A stretch of DNA of 64,000 bases, taken from Homalodisca vitripennis. Taxonomy: Eukaryota > Arthropoda > Insecta > Hemiptera > Cicadellidae. The notes beneath the pieces were generated by a model. It saw nothing but the letters and a program-made list of their open reading frames with translations. It had not been told where the DNA came from and made no database searches. The stretch's first letter is position 1; every line of letters begins with the position of its first letter. Shown here in pieces: positions 1 to 12,189 of this stretch. The position numbers and the translations under genes were made by a program. The stretch covers positions 70,173,501-70,237,500 of the forward strand of contig NC_060213.1 in NCBI RefSeq assembly GCF_021130785.1. The letters run 5' to 3'.

Positions 1-1316
1 AGGAATAAAGTATATACATTTTTATTGATTAATAGGGAAACATTTAGTGAAAAGTATTTAAATTTTCTATTCAATAACTTTGCTTCTAATAAAAAATTTG
101 CACGTTTCTGAAAACATTTTGTTGCAAGCTCCTCTTTATTAGTATTTATGTGCCTGTTATTTATACGAGCTAGTAGAAGGTAACCGCTGTTCGTAACGGA
201 ATAATAGAGCACAAACTATGTGTTTCGATGCTGCGTAAATTTCTGTAATTTCTTTGTTAGCACCTAAGAAGTAAGACCAACTTTGTGTAAAAGTTACAGG
301 AATATAATTTTTGTGATTTTTAATATTTTATTGAAATTATAGTATATTTACGTGTTTAGACTGCAAAATTTAAAGCAAAAATGTCTTACTGAGCAGCAAG
401 TAAGAGGAACTTGAGTACAAGATTTCTTCTAAGTGCGTTTTGTGGCTTTAAAAATCTCAGGATGAGTTAGGCAGTAGATTTTGTTTTTTATATATAAAAA
501 GATTATTGACATGTTTGTATCCCTCTTGTTTTATAACGTTGTTTAAATTTCTCCTTAGTCTCATAAGATCCCAAAAAGAATCTACAATATTTGAAAATAA
601 CAATATTTACATGTTATTTTTCATAATTTGTTTGGTTTTTAACACTCATTTAGTTCATAATTATAAGACGATTAAGGTATATAATCGGTTTTCAGTAGGA
701 ACATATTAAAAAAATGTATTGGTAAAAATTTAATATTACAGGCATAAGTGACAGCGTTATGCCACACCTAATGTTTATGCATTCCTTTTATGCATCCAAT
801 ATTCCTAGTGATTTCGATGTTGATTACATTTACATAATCAATGGTCCCACGAAATTCTGATTTTATTAGGACACTACTCTTGCAAACATTAAATCGCAAA
901 AATTTTCTGATAAATTTTTACTAAACATTTTTACGTCGCTAATTTTCTGGTATATTAAAACAGTTTACCGAAGTTTTACGTGAAATTTAAAAAGTATTTT
1001 GGGACTATTATGGTGTTAGACACATTAATAAAAAACTGCTAATTATATATATATATATATATTCTAAAATTGTGTATATCAAGACACTAAATAAATTACT
1101 TCTTAACGTTTTACATTGTATACTTTATCTAATCTTATATACTGTAAGTTATTAAGGGTAATCTGTTTTAAATAACCTACATAATTGTATACGACTTCCT
1201 TAACGTAATAGTAATCGAAATATTGAAACCATCTTTTTGGAATAATGATGGGCTATTCGATGAAAAAGCTCACTATAGGTACAATATTGAGTATATTAAT
1301 GATAAAATGGACTTAC
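1..1316. other. Intron of P450-1 running off the window
   Basis: AT-rich DNA downstream of the donor at 1316. I looked on both strands for the P450 heme-loop exon and did not find it. It holds only a short AT run near 1044-1062. No other gene is visible. Confidence 0.6.
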
Positions 1317-4300
1317 TTCTTGCCCTTTGCGGACTGGAAATGATCGACCACCGGCTTTTAGTACGCAGTCCTTGGTGCATTCTTTGCTCATAATGAAAAG
1401 TCCGTACTTGCGCAAAGTTTCTAAGAACAAAAAAATGTAATAAATTAATTATTGGTAATTAATATAATAAAAAAATCCTATTGTTTACACCTTTAGCGAG
1501 ATAACTTTTACCATGCATGTGAAGTTCTTACGCTTTGAAGATACTGAAATGTTTCTTCATCGAAAGCCAGTTGATTTTTAGTTATTTTAATTAAGTACCA
1601 ATAAATGTCCCTCTTTGGCACACTTGGAATTAATTTTATCATTTGAAAATATAACATTGTATTATTTTATGAAGCTTCCATTCAAGTCACATCACCGATC
1701 CTTCCACTGGCCAATGGTTCCCTATCAAAACTCTAGAAAGTTCAAGGTCATGCATGCAAACCTTGAGACAATTTTGCCTTACTGAAAACAAGCTGTGTGC
1801 ACATCCACACATCACACTTTCACGCAAGTTAAAAAAGTTTCAACACAGTTTTTCAAAAGTTATAAATGGTAAGGGTGTGATTCCAGTGCATCAAATTATC
1901 TGGTCTCTTTCTCAAAAACAGGGACTACCTAAAGCAGATATCTCCTGCGGAATGTACATACCTAAAAGTTTTCCTCTAAGAGTGAACGTTACGAGGTCTA
2001 TAAAAAGTTTAACCGCACAAGAAAGCTTTGTAAATCCACTGAAACAACTTCAGGAAATATTTAGGTCATATACGAAGGAAATCATCTCAGCGCAGCCTCC
2101 ATTGCAAAATCTGTTCTTGTTCCAGATAACGGTGGTACACCCAAGAAGGCTTCCGGTTAAGAATCCGTGAAGTATCTTGCAGGATTCTTTGTTGTTAAAA
2201 ACCTTGTGATCCAAACCACTAGACCAAGTTTCTTCAAGCTTTTGAAACAATTCTGCGTATGTGTTTAAAGGAAATTAACTTGGAAACAATGGAAATACCA
2301 AGATCCTGTACAATACGTTTCTTCACAATCTTACAGCCTCAAATCTTATAAAAAAAATAAAGGAACAACCACAATAATGCTGAGGTTCAGGGTCTTGTGA
2401 TTTATTTCAGCCTTTCCTACAGAAGAGTTAATGATTGAAAAAATAAATCGTCTGCAACTCCCACAAGGAGTAGAAAAACTTTAACATAATAAACGTCAAG
2501 TTGGATGTTGCAATTCAAGATAGATTGCCATTGATTTGTAAAACAGTGAACCCGAACTGGAGCCTTGTGGCACTCCTGAACTGGTAATAAAACTCTCAAA
2601 TTGCGCTTCATCAAAGAGTACTTTTTGTGTTGTTTCCATAATTTAGCATTTCTTGTACATAGCCTGAGTAATAAAATATTTAGTTTAGTTTATATGTACT
2701 ATGACTAAGTTGAGATGTACCTATTTTCTTTTGGAAATACAGTGGACATTGAAAATTATGTAAGGACAAAATTTGTTTAAATTAATTATAGACCTTAACG
2801 TAAGTATCGTGATAGAATTTTGCAAAACTATGAATGCTAACGGACTTTTACGTATAAGCTCTATTCCCATACTTAGTGTTTGAATTAGTTGTAAATAAAA
2901 AAGTATCATGTTCAAAAATTCACATGAGCTCTATGTATATTTTTTTCTGACAGAAAATTTTTGTGTGTAATAGTGCAAAATATGTGAAAACTCTTTCGTA
3001 AATTATGAGGATATGAAGGTCGGAAAATATACAAATTACAATTAGTACGAAGTTTTCAGGAAATACAACTCTGTACCTTGGATAACGCGATCAAGTAGAG
3101 ATAGTGAAGAAATGGACTCAAAGCTGAAGGACTCCATGGCCAGAACCTCTTCTCTCACAGCCTCCTGGATGTCTGGGTTCACTGTCAACTCATATATAAG
3201 AAAGTTGGCTACCACCGATGAGGTTTCAGATCCATCGGTGAAGAACGTTAAGCTATGGGCAATCACATCTTCGATGGTGAATCCTGCAACAAGATATTAA
3301 AAAAAATAATTAAGAATAGATTGATTTGGCTGTAAATATTTATTTTGTATTTTTACTACACGTATACTACAACATTTTTGTAACAATTACGAGTCGGTTT
3401 CGATGATTATTTTGTTATTATATGTTATAATGGTTGTATTATAAAAATCTTAAACACAAGGAAACATCCTCAACTTCTTATTTTAGCTGATTGTTCTTTT
3501 CTTCTTGAGATATAAAATCCTTGAAATAAAACAATGCACATAACACAGCAACGTGACCTTAATAAGATTTTACCGAGAATCATATGTGACTATTACGTAT
3601 GATCAGTGTTTGTCAAAATTTTTAATAAAATTTACGGTTTTTTTTTTAAAGGTTTGAGTAAAGAAAGTACCATAAAAACATTTTTTGTTTAAAACCACAA
3701 TATAAATCGATCATTTATAATAACCCATCTAATTATTTTCCCTCTCTAATTGAGATGGAGAGTGGTTTTAGTAAAACAATGCCATATTAAATAAAAAACA
3801 TGCTTTGTTGTTGTGGTCCGCGAAAAATTAACCAAATCGAAATCAAGCAATTGAATTGAATTATCTCAAGAAGATACACTATATTTAGGGGCTTAGGGGC
3901 TTGCTGCTGGGGGGCCTGTGAGGGTGACAGGCGGTGCTGCTTGTTGTGGTCAAGTGGCCAACCGGTGTGTTAGAGTGATTGAATGTTTCTTGCTTCTTGC
4001 TCTTCATTTTGAATTATCTTGTATTCATTTAAATATGTAAGTATTCATTTAAATATATAGATTTTTACTTTAAGATAATTTAATTTTGCATAGGTTAAGT
4101 GTTTTTGTTTTTTTTCTATTAAAGAAAAATTTAATAATTTACCAAAACTGCATTAAACTATTGTAAATTTTCTGCATACAATATGGCGTTGAGTGGTAGA
4201 GAGGGCTTAAAATAGCCCTAACTCCACCTCTTTAATAAAGGCATTTTTAATTTAATTTAATTTCATATACTCGTATTTAAAATTCGAACTACACGTAGGA

Positions 4301-7300
4301 AATGAGCCTGCTAGTTTTATTTTAACAAAGGTATACACTTTTAATAACAACACTGTTTAGATTTGATTTGGCACGAACCTGAGTTTAACAAAAGTAGTGT
4401 GTAATTATAGAAGTGACTTACTCATATAAAGGGACATAATGAATTAAATTTATAGCGATATTAATCATGTATGTCTCTAACAAGAAACTTAATGTAGAAT
4501 ATATAAAAAGTATGTACAATTTCCTGGAAGAAATACTAATATTAGCTGACACACATGCAATTATGAAAACAAAATATGCAATACAAATTTAGTTCTAATA
4601 AGAGCGTGAGGTATAAAAACCGTAATCTATATTATAATATGTAAAACAAGCTTTTCACTAAGTTTTTATTAAATAACTTAGTTTACATTCAACCCTTGAG
4701 CTTTTATACAGCATTACGAACTATTCTTACCAGCATTCTCGTTTTTCATGTTTAGAAAATATTGAATAAAATCATCTGGCACTTTATCAGGATTTTTCTT
4801 CCTGTACTCTGCCGTTTGCTTGATTGTGTTGGCAAAAAAGTCTAATACATCATTCGGGAACAGTCTGAAATTAAAGCGGTTATTGGTTTTAGCTAAATTA
4901 AAATATGAAATCCAAATAATTAGTGAAAGCTATCTATGAATAATAATTAGCTTTAACATTCATGTTATTCAGCCTTAACAATGTTCATATAAATCACACA
5001 AGAACATTAACCCTCATATTTACCCTCTTCCAAGCAATTTGTTGACAAAGGGGAGAAAGAATGCCACAAACATTATCACAGGATTGTAAAATGAGCCCGC
5101 CCAAAGTTTTTGGCCTTGTTGGTAGAATTCTGCGTTTGGATCGTAGAATACGTTGCCATCTAGACCGAACACACATTTGGCTATGATCTCTGACGTAAAC
5201 ATGCTTATCGCTTTATGAATCTGAAATCATACATGAATTCTTTCACATCATATAATAATGGCATTAATATTTATTTAAGACGTAGATTAATAATCCGTGA
5301 CAGTGTTAATTTAATTAAGTTTTATTTCTAAAAAATTGATTTATTACAATAAATTCCACTTTATAGTATGAATTGTTTGTCAACCCTTACTAGATAATTC
5401 TTGCAGCAAACAAGGGATACATGTGTTGTTATAGTTAGTTTAGACATGTAGCAATATGTATGAAAATAATAAAAAGTATTACAGTTTTATCTTGATCACT
5501 AATATATTTTTTGCGGGTTGGTTCGGTAACCAAACTTTTTACGATGAAAAATTCCATTTTGTTACTTTGGAAGAAGAATCCTCATAATGTCTGACTACAT
5601 TCAGCTATTTCAAAACGGATGGTTCCAATACCGCAAGCCACTTCTCATTATCTGTTCGATTTAATAGTAATTATTACATTACAGTAGACAACAGATTACA
5701 TTTAATAGTTAATTATTACATTAATTCCTGTCCAAGTGTGATGAAGCATTTTGATTAGGGAGCCGGATGCCGCATGGTCTAAATCGTTGGACTTAATCTG
5801 AATCTGAGTTAAAGAACGTACAGTTTTAAATACTGCTGTAGACTCTTTTAGCAATACTTTATTTCTCTTTTCCTTTTTTGGGGGAGATAAAAGCCTCACA
5901 CAGGCTAAGTGAACAATGAGGACTGGCAGAAGGAGATCAATGTTACCTTTAAAAAAAATTATTTGTTTCATCATCATATATAAGAATCCAAATATCGAGG
6001 CTTGAAATCTACGCTCATGTACATATAAGACGATGTACTTAGGCAAGTTTTGATCTTTGAGGTTGACTAGATTGCACCCCGTTATAAGGGGTGTAAATAG
6101 CCCCCCTCCAACGAAACAGTTCCAAAATGTTTAGTGATACACCTTACAGCCAGCGCAGGTGTCACGTGTTTTTATGCTCTCGACTTCTGTGCAGTGACGG
6201 GTACTAGGTTCATTTTCTCCAGTCTGGACTCCGAGCGGTTCTTGTAAAGGTTAGTTTGTAATTGCCACACGTTGCAGGCATTTAAGCACATTTTTATGTA
6301 TTGAGTTTATTACACTTGAGGAAGAGGGTAGTTTTAAATCCTAAAACGTTATGTTATACATTTTGTAACATATAATGATGGAAAATGTTCGAAATCCTTT
6401 TTGCCCTTTCAAATAATCCATCTTAAATAAAAAAACTTTAAATACAGTTTGTACTCTTCTAACTCTGACACCCTCCCCTGGACGGAGTATTTGGTTGTTT
6501 TTATTTTGCTTTATAAATAAAAGTTTATTCAAAATTAGTCAGAAAATATGTTTCAATGTAGCTTAATAATGTTCAAAGCTTTAAAACCGTTTACGTCCTC
6601 GAAGGTTAACAAAATTATTTCATTGTTTAATGCGTTGTTGCTAACACTAAATAAATTTATCACCCTTAAAACCAATAAGTAGCCCACAATTTTTTCTCAA
6701 CAAATTACATAATCTGCATATTTAAAACATGACACTTTCAATTTCGAGCCCAAATTTGTAAATTGGCAAGAAGCAAGAGGAAGAAATATTGATTTTAAAT
6801 TAAATATAAGATTGTATACATTTTTAAAGTTGTAATTTCAAATTAACCGATGGTCGTCTTGTTAAGTTAAAGTAATAACCAAACGGTCAACAGTCGGTTG
6901 AGGATTGTGACCGAGCCTCTGAGAGTGCGGGTTTCTAGAGAGTGAAGTGAAACAGAAAATATTTTGTCTCATTTACATACTTATATTTTATACTTTTTCG
7001 TATCATCAGTTAGTCTTACTTGTCAATTAATTAATTAATACTTGCTGTTGTTATTATTATTCATTATTTATTTTGTTAATATTGTTATTTGTCGAAACAA
7101 CTGATTTACACTTGCTATTGTTGTTTATCATTATTTGTTTTTGTTGAACCTTGTTATTTTAGCACTTTGTATTATACTGCTTGTTGTTTAATATTGTTTA
7201 AGTTAAATAGTCTATTGTTGTTGTATGAATGAAAGCCTGCATTATTTTGATGTTATGTATGTTATAGATTTTGTTTTTTGAGTGCTGGGAATTATTTGTA

Positions 7301-10090
7301 ACATTTTTCGCCATTAGCCATTGTTTTTATTCCCTTAGTGTTAATATACACTCAACTCTTATTGCCTTTTACCCACATGATGCTGAAGTGAAGTTATGGT
7401 ATATATATTTTCATTGTCATCTATAATAAATTGTATTTAGCACGTAATTATTTATGATAGTATAATAAATTATGCACACATTTTTAAATATTCCGTTCAA
7501 AAAACTAAATAAAATCTATTAAATCCATGTTTAGTTTAAAAACCAAATTTTTGTGAAAATTATTACAGTGAAGTGTTTATTCTAGGTTTAACCCACTAAA
7601 ACGGCCGAAATATTTAACCCAAAATGTATCTATGAAGTGTTTTATATTATAAATATAGTAGCGATAACTAAAAAACGTTCTTTCCAAATTAATAAAAACA
7701 AGCTGGAAGCTCCTACTGCTAATTACATACATACGCACGTTAATATCCTCATCAAGATGTTTCTCCATGTATTCGTTGAACTCTTTACATACTCTCTGGA
7801 TTAGAGGAAAAGTGGTCTTTATTCTGGCGTTGCTGAACACCGGGGCCACCAGCTGACGAGAGGTTTTCCAACTGCAAACACCAATGGGTGAAGTTTTGAG
7901 ATCAGAACATCTCTAAGTTTGTAAGACTGAAGTTAATTTACACTATTCATATTTCGTGGATACTATTAATGCACAAAACATACGCATACATACTATTTTT
8001 ACAACTACAACTTTTATTTTACAACACATAATGCAAAAAAGCTATCAAAACACCAGGAGCCAAAAAATATATTTGTAATGTCCTAGTAGCTTATTACTAA
8101 GATACAACATTTCATTTTATTTTTTAAATCTATTTACAGATTTAAAAATTAAAAATTTTGATAAATGAAATTAGTTAACTTAACACAATACGGCATTGTA
8201 ACTTAATCCAGTCTAAGGTATTTCAAACGCCATAGTTGAGTTTGCTTTGTTGCCCCGATCGAAAAGAATATATATATTTTAACATATAACTAACATATGA
8301 TCAGAAGACCAAATACCTGTCAAACGACTTTTGTTTACATTAATCAAATTTGTATAAATGGCAATAGACTTATTTAATTTTTCAATAAACATTGAATCAC
8401 AAAAAGTACTTGCTCCGCCGGGACTCTAACCCGGATCTCTCACTTGCCTGTATATATTATATAGAGGTAATGGTGGCACATTCACCTGGCAAATGAGATA
8501 TCCGGGTTCGAGTCCCGCCGTTGTCCCGCTATTGCCATTTATGAAGTAGTTCATTGGGAATCTTGATTACTGTCTGTGAGAAAGATACTCTGGTTCCATT
8601 GGTCTTATGAGTATTGGTATTGCTATTGGTAAACCTTGGTATTGGTACCAGAGAAAAACAAATAGAATAAAAAAATTGTAAACAGAGTATATACTGAAAG
8701 TTTATAATATAAAATTTATCAACTAATGTCTTGAAATTACTTTGCTGGAATAGTTGGTCTCATGAAAAGCTTGAATATTTTAGCTTAACATGCAATGTTA
8801 TTTACATAGGAACTAAATTGTAAAGAACTTTTCGTGCCTTCCTACAAAGAATACAGAAAAATAGATGGAAAGAGCATGGATCTCATATTTGTTATCTAAA
8901 AGTTGTATTAACTCAATTTCTTGTCTCATATGTACAAATATTTTAAAATTTTAACTAACTTTGCGAATATATAGAGTCTTGAAATTTCGAAAATAACGTA
9001 GATTTAGAGATAGTGTGATAATATCCAAATATCATATACAAATTCACAGTATACATATTCAACCCTCACATATACTTATTCAAATAAGAATACTTCTAAG
9101 ATAGTGACCTTAAAATCTAGGGAACATATTATGCTAAATTATAGTCACTAGCCAATTAAATTTCTATTTATTCACATGGTTTTGCAGACGCAAGGAATGA
9201 GACGTACATGAACATTTTACAACACATTTAATAATTGTAAAATCTAGAGTTGCGTTCTTCATTAAAAATGTCATATATGTTAATTAGCCACCACAAGGTT
9301 TAGTTATCTGGTTTTAGTTAGTCTATGACGAAAACAGGTTCTGTATTTTTATGTTCATCCTTGAGATAGGTACCTTTAAAATGAGTAAAATCCTATTATG
9401 GACAATGTTATGGAAATATCTGTTATAGATATTATGCCACATACGATACAGCGTCCCTGTAAATTAAAAATGAAATCCATGCGGTTTCGTTAATGTATCT
9501 ATCTTTTAATTGTGGTTATTTCAAGTAATATAAATATTTAAAGCCTGTAAAACACAAAGTAAAACATCATTGTTATCAATATACCTTTGACCTTTTTCCA
9601 TGAAGAGGTTTTTTTTGACATAGGGGTTCAGTTTTTCGTCTAAATGGAATGAGTTGTCATGGAAACTTGAGAACTCTCTGATAAGCACATCTTTGATCAG
9701 GTCCAGGTCTTGTATCATCAAGGCGGGTTTGCGAAAAATATAAACACCGACAGCAGGGTGACTCTTGTTTTGACTGCAACAGTGTAAAATCTATCTTAAA
9801 TCAAAAGTTAAAAAAATTGTATGTTCAAATACAATTTGATATAATTTTTTTCTACCAGTTCAAAAAGAAGCACACTGAGAAGGAAGTATGTGAACGTACT
9901 GGTACATCTCGCACAAAATCCAACCGGCACTTTTCTTGAATAAGGCTGCTTCTTTCAAATGACCAGCTCCTGGCAGGACACCAGGTGGAGTGTAGACTCC
10001 CACGGACTCCCAATGATTGTGATGTCGTCTCAGGTACCAGTAGACGATCGTCACCAATCCGACTACTGTGAGCAAAATCCAGTCCCACAT
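1317..10090 (-). CDS. Cytochrome P450, CYP3-clan-like (P450-1), cut by the left window edge
   Basis: This is a heme-thiolate monooxygenase, probably anchored in the ER membrane. Coding exons on the minus strand are 10090-9900, 9773-9585, 7871-7739, 5220-5024, 4864-4731, 3283-3077 and 1420-1317. All junctions are GT-AG and the frame stays open for 385 codons. Visible features are an N-terminal membrane anchor (about residues 3-20), a proline-rich hinge, the C-helix WxxxR (W128 to R132), an I-helix motif DGSETS (298-303) and the K-helix ETLR (351-354). The PERF-like and heme-cysteine exons are missing; in P450-2 they follow a 2.6-kb intron, so here they should lie left of base 1. The start at 10090 was chosen because an acceptor (cag at 10119-10117) sits just upstream and P450-2 starts at the same place. 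Another ATG at 10135 would lie in the intron. Substrate is unknown; exact CYP family was not assigned. Confidence 0.93.
1754..2170 (+). other. Unrecognised 138-codon open frame inside a P450-1 intron
   Basis: An ATG-to-stop frame of 138 codons with a rather even amino-acid mix, many Lys, Ser and Leu, and no signal peptide or membrane segment. It lies between P450-1 exons on the opposite strand. The reverse strand is also unusually open here, with only a few stops over about 500 bases, so this may be a relic of a mobile element's coding region. I do not recognise the family and see no splice sites or polyadenylation signal that would make it a gene. It may be chance. Confidence 0.2.
3880..4262. 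repeat. Possible SINE-like dispersed repeat
   Basis: A locally GC-rich block (3890-3965) followed by AT-rich sequence ends in a segment reading agagagggctt...agccctaac and a TTTAATTTAATT tail. A reverse-complement match to that segment appears at about 21960-21990 in a lipocalin-1 intron. It lies in an intron of P450-1. Family not identified. Confidence 0.3.
5759..5945 (+). repeat. Decayed tRNA-related SINE-like copy
   Basis: The stretch resembles the better-preserved copy at 45176-45446. Both have a tRNA-like head (here gccgcatggtctaa, there ggccgagtggtctaa) and a shared distal part (CTCACACAGG ... GAGGACTGGCAGA ... GGAGATC). The B box is degraded. It lies in an intron of P450-1. Confidence 0.45.
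6313..6400 (+). repeat. End fragment of a fold-back (MITE-like) repeat
   Basis: The segment starting cacttgaggaagag and ending gatggaaaatgttcg resembles the right end of the element at 10410-10860. Its central part (atttTGTAACATATAA) resembles the ends of the element at 22855-23165. Only one end is clear here. It sits in a P450-1 intron. Confidence 0.3.
8405..8535. repeat. Fold-back repeat with tRNA-like B boxes in inverted orientation
   Basis: A B-box-like GGTTCGAGTCCCGCC on the plus strand (about 8502-8520) and its near mirror on the minus strand (about 8410-8440) flank a short AT spacer. The arms extend outward into the sequence aaatggcaatag, present in both orientations. This suggests two SINE ends in inverted orientation or one fold-back element. 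It is not a full tRNA gene: no cloverleaf could be drawn from either arm. Confidence 0.4.
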
Positions 10091-10409
10091 TTTGGTTTTG
10101 GTAAGATCGTCAAATTCTGAAAATACAAAACTCACTCACTGGTGGAAAGTAAGTAGTTGTGGATCGATACACATGAAAAAGAAGCTTTCTGTACTTGTGA
10201 TTTTTCAAAAGTAGGTCCTTCTTAGGTATCTGAGGATCACAGCAATATAAGTTTTAGAAATTAACAATTTCAACTGAACTTAAATTATTTTGAACAACTT
10301 AAATTTGAAACATCATAATTCTGTGAGGAATAAACACCATAATGGGTGGTAAAATTCAATTTATGATATTGTTGCAACTTTATTTACTATATTCTCAACG
10401 TTGAGGAAA

Positions 10410-10860
10410 CATGATTTTGGCATCGTTCAAAGATAAAAAACTCAGTAACACTAAATTTCGAGATGTTCAATCTAATCTCTTCCTCAAGTGAATAACAACC
10501 TAACCTATGGGGAAACCTTGGTCACAATGTTTGTGTTTTATCGTAGATGGTTAGTCGGCGATTGCAGACCTATTATAACCTATATTCTGTAGTTTTAATA
10601 ATTAGTGTTGGGTTTTATTTGTATTAAGTGTATGTTTTAGAGTTAGTGAAGTTGACACACAACATGGTGATCCTGACTCAAGCGTGTCACAACGCTCTGG
10701 TTTGATTTGTTTATTTAAATCTAGATTGTAATTATGTGTTAAGTTAGTTATTCACCTGAGGAAGAGATAAGATTGCAGATAAGAAACTTAGTATTATTGA
10801 TTTTTTTGTATCATTGAACGATGGCAAATGTTCTGAAAGATTCTGTTTCGTTCTCAAACT
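10410..10860. mobile_element. MITE-like fold-back element in the P450-1 5' intron
   Basis: The left end (from atcgttcaaagat through ctcttcctcaagtg) is the imperfect reverse complement of the right end (cacctgaggaagagat through cattgaacgatgg). The inverted repeats are roughly 70-90 bp. A second member lies at about 56330-56690 in a P450-2 intron; its middle (accagagcgttgtgacac) is the reverse complement of this copy's middle while the right ends agree directly. No coding capacity. Confidence 0.55.
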
Positions 10861-11901
10861 TTCTATCGTCAAAAACTAACTTCTTATCATTGTATATATT
10901 ATTTATACAAAATATATCCTCGGTTGGTATAGCCGGGTAACTCTTGATAGAACGGTCCTAGACACTTGAAACTGGGTTGAAGGACACGTAGTGATTTTAG
11001 TGGGGTCAAAAGGGAAAAGGGTATTCCATCTCTTTGAAAACTCTTTCGTTACGTTCTGTTCAATCTTTCGATACTCCGTTGTATCGGTTTTATAAAATTA
11101 TAGGTAGGTGCAATGTAAAAGGGCTTTCTAAAATTTGAGAAATTTACTAAAACCTTCTTTAAAATATCGCTAAGGAAATAAGACATACTTTAAAAGTATC
11201 TTATTACATACTGAATTTGAAAAGTTATTAAAGATTACCATCAGTCTAACAAAGATTTCTAAAAAAACTCGAACATATATACAGATTTTTCATTAAAAAA
11301 TTGCAAAGTATAATTACTTTGTACAAATGTGGACATTTATTTATATATAGTTTAATATTTACAAATTATTTTAGTGAAACCTATTAAACACATGAAATGT
11401 TATAGTTGAAATTGAATGTTTTAAAACATTGTTTAAAATCTTTCCAAACCCTTTGGTTTGTGTAGGGAACTAACATTACTGTTAGATAATAAATTTCATG
11501 CAATAACATGCAATAATAGTTAAATTAAATTAGTTATAAGCAATAAAAACGAGTGGTCGTGAAAATAAAATAGGTTTCTATATTTTATTTTATGGTGGCA
11601 AAATAGAATTGGGGGCATGGTTTGATGGTGTAACTTTATGGTTGTACACATGTGTTTTTGTAGTAGTGTGTTGAATATATTATTAAGCCAATTACTTGTG
11701 GAGTATGAAGTTATTTGTTTATTGATTTTGACACATAACAATATAATCTAACGGACAGGATAGAAAAGTAACTAATTATAATATCAACACGAACCGAATC
11801 GTTCTTACGTTATACTACTAAGGTTTGTTTATTGTGTCTTTGCTTTATCTCTTCAGCTATAATGGTACAAAGTTGAAATATATGAAGCACAAGGTACTCA
11901 C

Positions 11902-12058
11902 CAGCTAAGCTGTCACAGCAGGTCTGACCAGCAGGATGGCGACCAAATTGATTTTAATACTCCTCCGTCCTTGATAACCGTTTGCGTGTTGACTTCAGCG
12001 ATGACAAGCAAAATCTGCCTCCTGCTCACTACACGTTACAAATCACTGCTTCCTTATA
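11902..12058 (-). promoter_or_regulatory. Probable promoter and 5' non-coding exon of P450-1
   Basis: On the minus strand a TATAAG box lies at 12058-12053, which would put the start of transcription near 12029. A strong donor (TTAGCTG then GTGAGT) ends the putative non-coding exon at 11902. The next exon begins at 10116, 26 bases before the ATG. The layout mirrors P450-2, which also has a short non-coding first exon. The 82-bp satellite array begins only about 130 bp upstream of the TATA box. The exact start site is inferred. Confidence 0.4.
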
Positions 12059-12189
12059 AAATAGAAGTCCAACGCAATATGCATAATACATGTATTTGTA
12101 CGAGTAATTTCCTTCATCATAACTCATATTATGTTTATCATTGTAATATTACGAGTATATTACACTAGTGGAAATCATTGAGGGTTTCT

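Noticed and set aside
1..1316. Missing last exons of P450-1 within the window
   Set aside because: No heme-loop-like sequence was found on the minus strand. The exons are most likely outside the window rather than lost.
10088..10135. Upstream ATG at 10135 as the start of P450-1
   Set aside because: It would lie before the acceptor at 10117 in intron sequence. The ATG at 10090 aligns with P450-2 and gives the same first-exon length.
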